64,000 nucleotides of DNA. Source: JAAFIW01 sp031414805 (GTDB lineage: Bacteria; Pseudomonadota; Gammaproteobacteria; Burkholderiales; Burkholderiaceae_C). Positions 52,655-60,687 of this stretch are shown here, piece by piece (positions within the stretch are counted from its first letter, which is position 1; every line of letters begins with the position of its first letter). The stretch spans positions 62,001 through 126,000 of the forward strand of contig JANOQJ010000014.1 of the NCBI GenBank assembly GCA_031414805.1, in the 5' to 3' direction. The translations under genes and the position numbers were made by a program. The notes under the pieces are model-generated. The model saw only the letters and a program-made list of their open reading frames with translations. It searched no databases and was not told where the DNA came from.

Positions 52655-53702
52655 CTTACCCCCTTTAAAAGATAGAACTGATGTATTGGCAGATTGGGTT
52701 GAATTAAGAACACTCGCAGATTCAGATGGTGTATTCCTATTTTCTAAGTTAAAGCGCTATTGGGATACTCATAGAAATAGCGAAGACACCGACGTTGAAG
52801 GTCGTCGTACCGAAGAAAAAAATACTGACGAAGAAGGCGTATCGGGACATGATGAAGATAAATTTCTTGATGCAGTCACTGATGAACTGGGTGAACGATC
52901 TAAGAAACTGTCATCGAGCTATCCTTTCCACTTTTCCGGCGATGGCCTCAGATTTACGCTAAAGCAAGACATATCACTTGGCGGTTGGACTTATTTGCTC
53001 TGCATATTATTTGATCACCACAAAGTAGGGGAAATGTGGACTGGCAAATGGATTCCGAATATAACCAATACAGAACGCGATCTTTTTCAAGTTTGTTCGA
53101 CCTTGGCCGCTGCAAGCCAAGTGCACGGCTGTGCGATATCTTTTGGTTGGCCAAGACCAAATAGCAACCCGCCCTTCCTACAAAAACTCAAAGAGGTTTA
53201 TGAGAAATTTGGTGAAGGCCGTCCTAGGCAAACGGCCTTACCAGGCGCGTCGCCAATGGTGAAAGACGAAGAGATCGACATCATCGCTTGGCAGCCTAGA
53301 ACTGATGGCGCTGCGGGAACACTCTACATGCTTGGGCAAGTTGCATCCGGTAAAGATTGGAAAAGCAAATCAATATTAGGAGGGCCAATAAAGTACTTCC
53401 ACCAAACATGGTTCGAGGTTATTCCTCCGTCGGAGCCGCTAGCAGCAATTTTTTTTCCGCACGCTGTTCCGCCAATGGGCGAAGGGACAAGAAAAGACCG
53501 AATCGAGAGACTAACAGCAGGTTTTGGAATGTTGTTTGACCGCATGATACTTCCACGCATGACTCAAGATGGTCATTTACTAGCAATGGATGCCACGAAA
53601 AACTTTTGTATCGAACGCGCTGACGAATCGCCCAAGGTAGGGGTGTGGGTTAACGAACAGATAAGCTCACTAAGATTACTTTCGGCTGAATTACCGCTAT
53701 GA
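52644..53702 (+). CDS. Candidate PD-(D/E)XK-type nuclease of the cassette
   Basis: 352 residues, GTG start at 52644 inside the end of the previous gene. An acidic N-terminal linker (EDTDVEGRRTEEKNTDEEG) precedes a folded region. Near residue 215 KDEEIDIIAWQPR is followed by LYMLGQVASGKDWKSKS: an Asp-strand and then a Q-x-x-x-G-K strand, the spacing seen in some restriction endonucleases of the PD-(D/E)XK fold. I recognise no named family, so the nuclease call is inference supported by the methyltransferase next door. Its stop overlaps the next start as ATGA. Confidence 0.55.
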   Translation: MPLNLPPLKDRTDVLADWVELRTLADSDGVFLFSKLKRYWDTHRNSEDTDVEGRRTEEKNTDEEGVSGHDEDKFLDAVTDELGERSKKLSSSYPFHFSGDGLRFTLKQDISLGGWTYLLCILFDHHKVGEMWTGKWIPNITNTERDLFQVCSTLAAASQVHGCAISFGWPRPNSNPPFLQKLKEVYEKFGEGRPRQTALPGASPMVKDEEIDIIAWQPRTDGAAGTLYMLGQVASGKDWKSKSILGGPIKYFHQTWFEVIPPSEPLAAIFFPHAVPPMGEGTRKDRIERLTAGFGMLFDRMILPRMTQDGHLLAMDATKNFCIERADESPKVGVWVNEQISSLRLLSAELPL

Positions 53703-54592
53703 ATTTGAGCCCACTCCGCTATCCCGGTAGCAAGGCAAATTTTGTTCCGGTTTTGGCCAACTTGTTAATTGAAAGTGACTTCAAAGTACATACATTCGTC
53801 GAGCCTTATGCGGGCAGCGCGTCAATGACGCTCGGTCTTTTAGAAAAAAAAATCATCAAAAATGCCTTGTTGGGCGAACAAGATCCACTGCTTTTTGCCT
53901 TTTGGGAGGCTGTGTTTCGGCATACGGATGAGTTGCTAGAGCGCTTTTTGGATTTACCCATCACGCTTGAAACATGGCATAAGCTACGCCCCCTTCTTAC
54001 TATTAAATCACCCTACGAGACAGATGATTTTGTTGGTTACGCATTAGCTGGTCTATTTTTTAACAGAACTAACTTTTCGGGAATATTGAACGGTGGACCT
54101 ATTGGGGGAATGAAGCAGCTATCTGAATACAAGATTGATTGCCGAACTAATAAAGACGAAATCGCATGTCGAATTTTGGCGACTTCAACTTGGGCTGACA
54201 ACGTGGAAGTTTTTTTTGGCGACGCAATCGAGTTGATAAACAAGCGTTCTCGACGTAAAACAGATTTCGTCTATGCTGACCCTCCCTATTATTTGCAGGG
54301 CGAGAGTTTGTATCGATACTTCTATCGATTAGGTGACCACAAGCGCTTGGCGCAAATGCTGACTGACACTGATGCAAATTGGCTTCTTAGTTACGACGAT
54401 CACCATGTTATTGAGTTTTTGTATGAAAAATTCAACATGCGCCGCCATGACTTCCAGTACAGCGCCAGAAGCCCCAAAAAACACACTGAACTATTGATAT
54501 CGAATTTCAATTTACCCCCTGTAATTGAAGGCTGGTCCACAGTGAAGCTCACAGCAAAACAAAAGGAAGAACTGACGTCAGAGTCCAAATAA
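53699..54592 (+). CDS. D12-class DNA N6-adenine methyltransferase
   Basis: 297 residues of the Dam-like D12 class. Motif X is LSPLRYPGSKANFVPVLANL, motif I (SAM binding) HTFVEPYAGSASMTLGLL, and motif IV the catalytic FVYADPPYYLQGESLY (DPPY). FFNRTNFSGILNGGPIGG is the segment shared with Dam and DpnM. Target sequence is unknown. As the last gene of the three-gene overlapping cassette it would be the protective modification enzyme if the preceding protein cuts DNA. Confidence 0.92.
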   Translation: MNLSPLRYPGSKANFVPVLANLLIESDFKVHTFVEPYAGSASMTLGLLEKKIIKNALLGEQDPLLFAFWEAVFRHTDELLERFLDLPITLETWHKLRPLLTIKSPYETDDFVGYALAGLFFNRTNFSGILNGGPIGGMKQLSEYKIDCRTNKDEIACRILATSTWADNVEVFFGDAIELINKRSRRKTDFVYADPPYYLQGESLYRYFYRLGDHKRLAQMLTDTDANWLLSYDDHHVIEFLYEKFNMRRHDFQYSARSPKKHTELLISNFNLPPVIEGWSTVKLTAKQKEELTSESK

Positions 54593-54920
54593 CTAGTAAC
54601 TGCGCGCACTAATCTGCTATTTAATTCGTAGCTGCTCGCGCACGCATCGATTGGTTTGTGGCTACTTTTCATGCTGAAAATTGCCAGTTTTTAACGTCAA
54701 AAGACCAACTTGAGGCAGGTTCAGCCTCGAAAAAAGCCCTGAAATGCCTTTTTTGGCCTGTTTTTACCCATGATTTAAGCCCCGAGACCAATGAATACGA
54801 GATCAAGCAGCTATAAAAACAGGAGTAAATGAATTGGGCGTCGCCCCCGTTTCAGGCAGGGTAGCCCGGCATTCCCTAGCATTCCTTGCATTCCCACCCG
54901 CCAGCCACAAGCTAGCCCGT
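54593..54920. other. Intergenic stretch with degenerate repeat copies and a weak hairpin
   Basis: No gene seen. Two worn pieces of the dispersed repeat are present (about 54613-54668, core TAGCTGCTCGCGCA; and 54800-54826, TCAAGCAGCTATAAAAACAG). An AAAAAAG...CTTTTTT hairpin near 54731-54757 could be a weak terminator for the cassette. Confidence 0.4.
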
Positions 54921-55522
54921 ATGAGCGAATCCCTGCACATCGTCTGCCCCCATTGCCACACCACCAACCGCGTGCGTGCGGATCAGCTTGCCAGCGCGCC
55001 TGACTGCGGGCAGTGCAAGCAGCCGCTGTTCACCGGCAAGCCGGTTGACCTGAGCGAGGCTGCGTTTGACAAGCACCTGCAGCGCAACCAGATCCCGCTG
55101 CTGGTGGACTTTTGGGCACCGTGGTGCGGCCGGTGCCGCCAGATGGCACGTCGTGTGGTGTTGCACGCTACCCGGTACATAAAACTGCGTCTTTTTGCCC
55201 ATGGCAGCGTTGTAAAGCCTCGCAATAGTGGAACTATTGCTGCGTTTTACGCCTTGCCCTGAGCAAAAATCCATCAGTTTTATTTGTACCGTCCAGCCTG
55301 CAACACCACACTGGCTACGTGCAGGCCGCAGCCCAGCTGGAGCCTGGCGTGCGCGTGGCCAAGGTGGACACCGAGGCGCAGCAGGCGCTGGGGTCGCGCT
55401 ACCAGATCCGCAGCATTCCGACGCTGGCGCTGTTTGTCAATGGCTTTGAGGTGGCCCGCCAGGCCGGCGCCATGAGCGCCAGCGAGATCGTGCGCTGGAC
55501 GCAGCAAAACATACCGGGCTGA
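54921..55522 (+). pseudogene. trxC: Thioredoxin 2 (TrxC) gene split by a MITE-like insertion
   Basis: The N-terminal part has the TrxC zinc ribbon (HIVCPHCHTTNRVRADQL, then PDCGQCKQPLF) and VDFWAPWCGRCRQMA. After 55152 a 159-bp element intervenes and brings a stop at 55260. The C-terminal half continues in another frame with QAAAQLEPGVRVAKVDTEAQ, RYQIRSIPTLALFVNG and EIVRWTQQNIPG. The redox motif is WCGRC instead of the usual WCGPC, probably later decay. The product would lack half the thioredoxin fold, so the gene should be dead. Confidence 0.93.
55153..55311. mobile_element. 159-bp MITE-like element in trxC
   Basis: The ends are imperfect inverted repeats of about 35 bases: GTGTGGTGTTGCACGCTACC...GGTACATAAAACTG at the left against GTGTGGTGTTGCAGGCTGGA...GGTACAAATAAAACTG read inward from the right. 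No transposase fits inside. Flanks TGGCACGTC and TGGCTACGT look like a decayed 9-bp target duplication. The matching transposon is not in this window. Confidence 0.85.
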
Positions 55523-55601
55523 CAACGTCACCCACCCATCCGCGTGCGGCGGGCGCAACCGACGGGTGCGACGCCAGCGACAAGGTGGCTAGCATTGGTT
55601 G

Positions 55602-56222
55602 ATGCAACTTCAACCCGACTACAGCCCAGCCGCAGACCGCAACAGGCAGGCCATTCGGGATGTGCTGGTTAGCGTTGTGCCGGCGCAAGGCAACGCGCTT
55701 GAAATTGCTTCAGGCACTGGCCAGCATGTGGCCTGGTTTGCTTTCGGCCTGCCGGGGTGGGCATGGCAGCCCAGCGACGCACAGCCAGACGGGTTTGCGT
55801 CCATCAACGCCTGGGTCGCTGAACAAGGCGTGCGCAACGTGCGTTTGCCGGTGGTGATTGATGTGACGGCGACCAACTGGTTGCCTGGCCAGCAGCAATT
55901 CGACCTGATTTACTGCGCCAACATGCTGCACATCGCGCCATGGGCCACCTGCGCCGGCCTGATGCACGGCAGCGCGCAGCACCTTGCACCCGGCGGTCGG
56001 CTCGTCACCTATGGCCCCCATCTTGAAGACGGCGTGCCTACGTCACCGGGCAACCTGGCGTTTGACGAAAGCCTGCGCGAACACAACCCAGCCTGGGGCA
56101 TTCGCCGCATTGCAGACGTGAAGGCGCAAGCCGTCAAAGCGGGGCTGCGGCTACTTTCCAGGCACGCCATGCCCGCCAATAATTTGCTGCTGGTGTGGGT
56201 GCGCGAGCAGCCTTCTGAATGA
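55602..56222 (+). CDS. DUF938 family SAM-dependent methyltransferase-like protein
   Basis: 206 residues. YSPAADRNRQAIRDVL, ALEIASGTGQHVAWFA (motif I) and FDLIYCANMLHIAPWATCAG with the GGRLVTYGPH strand are the DUF938 pattern. LREHNPAWGIRRIADV is the typical C-terminal block. The substrate is unknown. The ATG at 55602 is preferred over the TTG directly before it. Confidence 0.85.
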   Translation: MQLQPDYSPAADRNRQAIRDVLVSVVPAQGNALEIASGTGQHVAWFAFGLPGWAWQPSDAQPDGFASINAWVAEQGVRNVRLPVVIDVTATNWLPGQQQFDLIYCANMLHIAPWATCAGLMHGSAQHLAPGGRLVTYGPHLEDGVPTSPGNLAFDESLREHNPAWGIRRIADVKAQAVKAGLRLLSRHAMPANNLLLVWVREQPSE

Positions 56223-56267
56223 CGCCGGATCCGACCCCGAATGCTTGTTGCGTCGCTGAGGGATTCA

Positions 56268-56303
56268 ATCACTACGATATTGATAGCTGCTTGAGCAATA
56301 TTG
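56268..56303 (+). repeat. Dispersed repeat copy interrupted by a MITE-like element
   Basis: ATCACTACGATATTGATAGC, TGCTTGAGCAATATTG, resuming at 56437 with CAATATTGACCTGGGCGAGC GGCTGTTTT. The uninterrupted counterpart is at 56747. Confidence 0.85.
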
Positions 56304-56436
56304 ATCCGGCACGGTTTATTCCCGACCGTTCGCCCTGAGGTGGCTGTTCCGATGATCCTGAGGTATCGAAGGAAGGGCTCGCGAGGGCTTCGATACCTCA
56401 GCCCGAACGGGAATTCGCGATTAAATCGTGCCGGAT
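56304..56436. mobile_element. 133-bp MITE-like element with 8-bp target duplication
   Basis: Inverted ends ATCCGGCACGGTTTATTC and (reverse of the right end) ATCCGGCACGATTTAATC, flanked on both sides by CAATATTG. The centre folds too: CTGAGGTATCGAAG pairs with CTTCGATACCTCAG. The neighbouring tandem unit lacks this element and shows the intact target (GCAGTATTGATCTGGGCG), so insertion is directly visible. Confidence 0.92.
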
Positions 56437-56746
56437 CAATATTGACCTGGGCGAGCGGCTGTTTTGGCTTCAAATCCGCTCAGCACGCCAGAAAAATGGG
56501 GGTCGGATCCCAATTCAGGACGCGGTTTATTCGGAGACCCTCAAAGCGGATACGAAATCGGGCTCCGACCCCGATTTTTGGGTTCCGGCGCGGGACAAAG
56601 CCCGCACGCACAGGCTTGCAGTCGCCGGGTACACGCAATCGGGGTCGGAGCAAAATTTCGTATGGGTACCCCGCCCGCCGATTCAAACCGCGTCCTGAAT
56701 TTTGATCCGACCCCGATTGCTTGTTGCGTCGCTGAGGGATTCAGCC

Positions 56747-56806
56747 ACTGCGTTTTTGATAGCTGCTTGAGCAGTATTGATCTGGGCGAGTGGCTGTTTT
56801 GGCTTC
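56747..56806 (+). repeat. Dispersed repeat copy in tandem unit 2
   Basis: CACTGCGTTTTTGATAGCTG, CTTGAGCAGTATTGATCTGG, GCGAGTGGCTGTTTTGGCTT. The uninterrupted form of 56268-56303 plus 56437-56473. Confidence 0.9.
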
Positions 56807-57078
56807 AAATCCGCTCAGCACGCCAGAAAAATGGGGTCGGATCCCGATTCAGGACACGGTCTATTCGTAGACCCTCACAGCGCATACGAAATCGGGCTCT
56901 GACCCCGATTTTTGGGTTCCGGCGCGGGACAAAGCCCGTGCGCACAGGCTTGCAGTCGCCGGGTACACGCAATCGGGGTCGGAGCAAAATTTCGTATCGG
57001 TACCTCGCCCGCAGATTCAAACCGCGTCCTGAATTTTGATCCGACCCCGAATGCTTGTTGCGCCGCTGAGGGATTCAG

Positions 57079-57137
57079 CCACTACGTTTTTGATAGCTGC
57101 TTGAGCAATAAATACAAGGGCTAAAGCTCGTTTTTCC
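57079..57137 (+). repeat. Dispersed repeat copy at the end of the tandem array
   Basis: CCACTACGTTTTTGATAGCT, GCTTGAGCAATAAATACAAG, GGCTAAAGCTCGTTTTTCC. It directly precedes the quinone-reductase-like gene. Confidence 0.9.
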
Positions 57138-57158
57138 TTATTTTCACCACCCCAACCC

Positions 57159-57757
57159 ATGAACGCCCTACTCGTTATCGCGCATCCCAGCCCCTCCAGC
57201 TTCACCCATGCCATGGCCGATGTCGCCGCTGGCGTGCTGTCTGAATCGGGCTACGCACTGACCCGGCACGATCTGTACGCGCAGGGGTTCAACCCGGTGC
57301 AGCCCACGGTCGAGAGCGCGAATACCACTTCCGCCGACGCCTTGGTGGAAGCGCATTGCGCCGACCTCAGCAAAGCAGACTTGATCCTCATCTTTCACCC
57401 CAACTGGTGGAGCCAGCCGCCCGCCATCCTGAAAGGCTGGATTGATCGCGTCTTCAGGCTCAACACCGCCTACGGGTACCCGGACGGCGTGGGTACGAGG
57501 GTGAGCCGGTGGGTTTGCTCAAGGCAAAACACGCCCTTGTCTTCAACACGTCAAACACGCCCGCAATGCGAGAACAGGCGGTTTTCGGCGACCCCCTGGA
57601 GACCCTTTGGCGAACCAGCGTCTTTGCTCTCTGTGGCGTGAGCAGCGTTCACCGGCGCATGTTCGGCCCCATGGCGTCCAGCGACCCGGAGCAACGTGCA
57701 AGCTGGCTCGAAGAGGTTCGCAGCCTTGTAAAGCAGGCAGCCGGATCGCCCGCATAG
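57159..57757 (+). pseudogene. NAD(P)H:quinone oxidoreductase-like flavoprotein gene, frameshifted
   Basis: Flavodoxin-like fold: MNALLVIAHPSPSSFTHAMA (FMN/FAD phosphate loop), ADLILIFHPNWWSQPPAILK and WIDRVFRLNTAYGYPDG are the KefF/NQO1-type signature. The first frame then goes off; the true continuation GLLKAKHALVFNTSNTPAMR, FGDPLETLWRTSVFALCGV is in another frame to 57757. One missing base at the GGG run 57491-57493 would restore a 600-base frame. Real loss or assembly error cannot be told apart here. Confidence 0.85.
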
Positions 57758-57777
57758 GCACGGCGGTTTTAGAGGCT

Positions 57778-57791
57778 CCGCGAGCTCGCGG
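57778..57791. promoter_or_regulatory. Perfect 14-bp GC palindrome between quinone reductase and pilU
   Basis: CCGCGAGCTCGCGG. It could form a short hairpin in the transcript or bind a dimeric protein; there is no T tract, so it is not a normal terminator. Confidence 0.25.
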
Positions 57792-57925
57792 GGCCCCGCC
57801 ATCACTGTCCCAGCTCACTAGACCCGAATCGGTTTGCGCAGCATCCGATCAACTGTTGGGCGATGACCAATCGCTCTTACACTTGTAAGACCCTCCAAAC
57901 AACCCATCCCCGGATCAGGAGCAAC

Positions 57926-59242
57926 ATGGAACAGCAGGAAAAGCAACAGTTTCAAGCCATCGTGCACAAGATGCTAAGTGCCATGGTGCAGTTGAAGGGG
58001 TCGGATCTGTTCCTGACGGCTGGCTTCCCGCCGGCCATCAAGATCAACGGCAAGCTGACCCGGCTCAATGAGAACCCGCTGACAGCGGAGCAGACCAGCA
58101 AGATGGCACGCGCCATCGCTTCGGAAAAGCAGTGGCAGGGTTTCCTGGATACCAAGGGCCAGAATTTTGCGATTTCGCTGGAGGGCACCGGTCGCTTTCG
58201 CATCAACATCTTCACGCAGCAACAGCGCTGCGGCATGGTGATCCGCGTGATCACGACCGAGATTCCAGACTTCGACCAGATGAAGCTGCCGCCCATTCTC
58301 AAGGCGATCGTGCAGGAAAAGCGCGGCCTGATTCTGCTGGTGGGCGCTACCGGATCGGGCAAGTCGACCACGCTGGCGGCGATGCTGGGGGTGCGCAACC
58401 GGGAATCGCATGGCCACATCATCACCATTGAGGACCCGGTGGAGTACGTGCATCCGCACGGGAACTGCATCGTCACGCACCGCGAGGTCGGCATCGACAC
58501 GGTGGGCTGGTTCGACGCGCTCAAGGACACCCTGCGCCAGGCACCCGACGTGATCCTGATTGGCGAAATCCGCGATCAGGAGACCATGGAATACGCGCTC
58601 AATTTCTCCGAGACAGGCCATCTGTGCATGGCCACCCTGCACGCCAACAGCGCCAACCAGGCGATTGACCGCATCGTCAACTTCTTCCCCGTCGAAAAGC
58701 ACGATCAGGTGCGCAGTGACCTGGCGCTGAACATGCGCGCCATCGTGTCGCAGCGCCTGGTTCGCAAGATTTCGGGTGGGCGCTCCGCGGCTGTCGAAAT
58801 CCTGCTCAGCACGGCGACTTCGCGTGATGCGATCGCCAAGGGCGAGGTCGGCCAGCTCAAGGAGATCATGAAGAAATCCGTCGAGCTGGGCATGAAGACC
58901 TTCGATCAGTGCCTGTTCGAGCTGTACGAGGCAGGCGACATTTCGGTGCAGGAGGTGCAGGTCAACGCGGATGCCAAGAGCGACCTGATGTTGCGCCTGA
59001 AGCTGAACAGCCGGCGTTTCACGCGGGAAGAGGCGCCCGGCGGCATCGGCGACGACTCGGGCGGGTTGTCGCTGCAGGTCGATGCAGCACCCGACGAGGA
59101 AGTTCACAAGAAACTGGGCGAGTTCAAGAAGCCGGAGCCTGCGAAGGCTGGGGCTTCAGCCGTGGCGGCAGCGCCCGCAGCCAGACCCGCACCGATGTCG
59201 CTGTCGCTCGAGGAAAAGCCGACAACGCCACCGAGAGCCTGA
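57926..59242 (+). CDS. pilU: Type IV pilus retraction ATPase, PilU-like
   Basis: 438-residue hexameric ATPase. LKGSDLFLTAGFPPAIKING begins the N-terminal PAS-like domain; LILLVGATGSGKSTTLAAML is Walker A, HIITIEDPVEYVHPHGNCIV the Asp box, GEIRDQETMEYALNFSETGH Walker B and HLCMATLHANSANQAIDRIV the His box. The long Pro/Ala tail after about 350 and the paired cyclic-nucleotide gene favour PilU over PilT. AGGAG precedes the ATG at 57926. The pilT gene is not in the window. Confidence 0.88.
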   Translation: MEQQEKQQFQAIVHKMLSAMVQLKGSDLFLTAGFPPAIKINGKLTRLNENPLTAEQTSKMARAIASEKQWQGFLDTKGQNFAISLEGTGRFRINIFTQQQRCGMVIRVITTEIPDFDQMKLPPILKAIVQEKRGLILLVGATGSGKSTTLAAMLGVRNRESHGHIITIEDPVEYVHPHGNCIVTHREVGIDTVGWFDALKDTLRQAPDVILIGEIRDQETMEYALNFSETGHLCMATLHANSANQAIDRIVNFFPVEKHDQVRSDLALNMRAIVSQRLVRKISGGRSAAVEILLSTATSRDAIAKGEVGQLKEIMKKSVELGMKTFDQCLFELYEAGDISVQEVQVNADAKSDLMLRLKLNSRRFTREEAPGGIGDDSGGLSLQVDAAPDEEVHKKLGEFKKPEPAKAGASAVAAAPAARPAPMSLSLEEKPTTPPRA

Positions 59243-59258
59243 ATGTCGCGGAGGCTTT

Positions 59259-59768
59259 ATGAACGAGTTTGACACCATTGACGACCACTTTGCCAGGCAC
59301 GCCAGGCTGCTGATGGAGGCGTCGGCAGAGCGCCTCAAGGCCTTGCGCAGCTGCTCCTTCTTCGAGCCAGTTTCGGATGATTGGCTGCGGCGCATCGCGG
59401 AGATGGCGCAGGTCAAGACGTTTTTTTCGGATGTCTCCATCACGACGCAGGATGAAGACATGAAGGCGTTCTATGTGATCCTGTACGGCTCGGCCGAGGC
59501 ATTCCGCAACGGCAAGCTGGTCGGCACCATAGCAACCGGAGACTGCTTCGGCGAAGGCATTTTCTTTTCCGATGGCAGCATCACCACGTCGGCAACGGTG
59601 ATTGCCGACGACAAGCTGATCGCCGCGGAATTCAGCAAGGCCGTCGTCGAGCAGTTGCATGCCGACCCCCACGCGATGGTCAGCATGAACAAGGCGCTGC
59701 TGCTCGCGCTATTCAAGAAACTCCACGGTGCGAACCAGAAGATCGAACGGCTGCTGCTGAGGTCGTGA
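59259..59768 (+). CDS. Cyclic nucleotide-binding domain protein
   Basis: 169 residues. A short helical start is followed by a cNMP-binding beta barrel: LRSCSFFEPVSDDWLRRIAE, FYVILYGSAEAFRNGKLVGT, GDCFGEGIFFSDGSITTSAT (phosphate-binding cassette with G-E) and ATVIADDKLIAAEFSKAV. The usual Arg of the cassette is not evident, so ligand binding is uncertain. GGAGG precedes the ATG, 16 bases after pilU; it probably tunes pilus retraction. Confidence 0.82.
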   Translation: MNEFDTIDDHFARHARLLMEASAERLKALRSCSFFEPVSDDWLRRIAEMAQVKTFFSDVSITTQDEDMKAFYVILYGSAEAFRNGKLVGTIATGDCFGEGIFFSDGSITTSATVIADDKLIAAEFSKAVVEQLHADPHAMVSMNKALLLALFKKLHGANQKIERLLLRS

Positions 59769-60006
59769 AGTCAAAAAGAAGGCCCATTGCGCATTGCGCA
59801 GGCCGAACCGGCAGACCCATGCTCTCCTTCAACCCAGAATTTCCATTAGGGTTTGGATAGACAACGGATGCAGTTGCGAGTCAGTTTTGGCTCGAATGAG
59901 GAGCTCATGGCCTGTGCCATGGGCGACGAAGAGGGTCGAAAATGGCCGCAAATGCGCCGTTGGAATCCGAACAGCACCGAAGGTGCGCCCAATGGAAAAT
60001 CTGGGT
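59769..60006. other. Intergenic stretch with unexplained structured segment
   Basis: 238 bases without a convincing gene. About 59905-59935 contains CATGGCCTGTGCCATG-type symmetry around GAGCTCATGGCCTG. A short frame starting at 59853 reads QLRVSFGSNEELMACAMGDE but runs into the end of the convergent PPOX gene; I do not trust it as a gene. Confidence 0.3.
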
Positions 60007-60672
60007 TCAGGCCAGCGGATCTCCCGCCATCACCATCCCGCCCCACTGGTCCATGGTGATCAGGCCGCCCACCGTATCCGCCTTGTTCTGGTCACGCACC
60101 GGCAACACGCCCTGAATCGCGTCGATGCGCTTCCAGCCGGGAATGGGCTGCACGCCAACCGCATCGGGTATGTAGCGCGAGGGCTCCATGCGTTGCATGC
60201 GCGGGATGTATCGCGGGCAGTTGGTGATCAGCGCGGTGATGTTGACCTGCACCGCAAACTGCGCGCCCGGAAAATGCCCTACCAAAGCCGGGTCGTCGGT
60301 CAGCGATGCCTTGCCCTGCACGCGTAGCCGTGCGGGCCGGTCAAACGCCATGAACAGCATGCCGATTTGTGCGCTCGTGGCGATGTTGCCCATGGAGAAA
60401 TACATGCCGTTGCCATCGTAGTTGGGGAACAGAAGGGTGCGATCGTCCAGCACCTTCACAAAGCCGGGTGCGCCGCCTTTGTAGCTGACGGTGGGCGCGC
60501 CTTTGTCGTCTACCGATGCCAGCCAGAACATCTCGGCGCTGCTGATAAATCCCTTGTCCAAATCCGTCAGCTCGTCATGCACGATGACGGCCAGCTCAGC
60601 GTCGGCCAGGTTGCGCGTGTCAAACCGGTCTTGCAGCTTGCGGGCTTCGGTGGTGTAAGTGAATTGGTGCAT
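60007..60672 (-). CDS. Pyridoxamine 5'-phosphate oxidase-family (split-barrel flavin) protein
   Basis: 221 residues. ISSAEMFWLASVDDKGAPTV and SYKGGAPGFVKVLDDRTLLF, then SMGNIATSAQIGMLFMAFDR, are the split-barrel FMN-binding fold. C-terminal NCPRYIPRMQRMEPSRYIPD is a known tail of this subgroup. The reaction is unknown. It starts 15 bases after the nitrilase gene on the same strand. Confidence 0.82.
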   Translation of the reverse strand: MHQFTYTTEARKLQDRFDTRNLADAELAVIVHDELTDLDKGFISSAEMFWLASVDDKGAPTVSYKGGAPGFVKVLDDRTLLFPNYDGNGMYFSMGNIATSAQIGMLFMAFDRPARLRVQGKASLTDDPALVGHFPGAQFAVQVNITALITNCPRYIPRMQRMEPSRYIPDAVGVQPIPGWKRIDAIQGVLPVRDQNKADTVGGLITMDQWGGMVMAGDPLA

Positions 60673-60687
60673 GGTTAACGCTCCAAT

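Larger units (their letters stand above)
56228..57125 (+). repeat. 334-bp tandem array of nested palindromic units
   Basis: The marker GATCCGACCCCGA starts at 56228, 56704 and 57038. The second spacing is 334 bases; the first is 476, which is 334 plus a 142-base insertion. Each full unit contains a copy of the dispersed repeat, then a nested palindrome. The outer arms are GGTCGGATC..AATTCAGGAC (with CGCGGTTT) against AAACCGCGTCCTGAATT..GATCCGACC. The inner arms are TACGAAATCGGGCTCCGACC against GGTCGGAGC..ATTTCGTA. Both strands give similar open frames, which are by-products of the symmetry. No gene in this 936-base gap. Confidence 0.9.

Noticed and set aside
56464..57039. Overlapping open frames on both strands in the tandem array
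   Set aside because: They mirror each other because the DNA is palindromic, have no start signals and code for Arg/Pro-rich text; treated as repeat DNA.
59853..60059. Short frame starting QLRVSFGSNEELMAC as a gene
   Set aside because: It runs into the 3' end of the convergent PPOX gene, has no ribosome site, and the opposite strand is open too.
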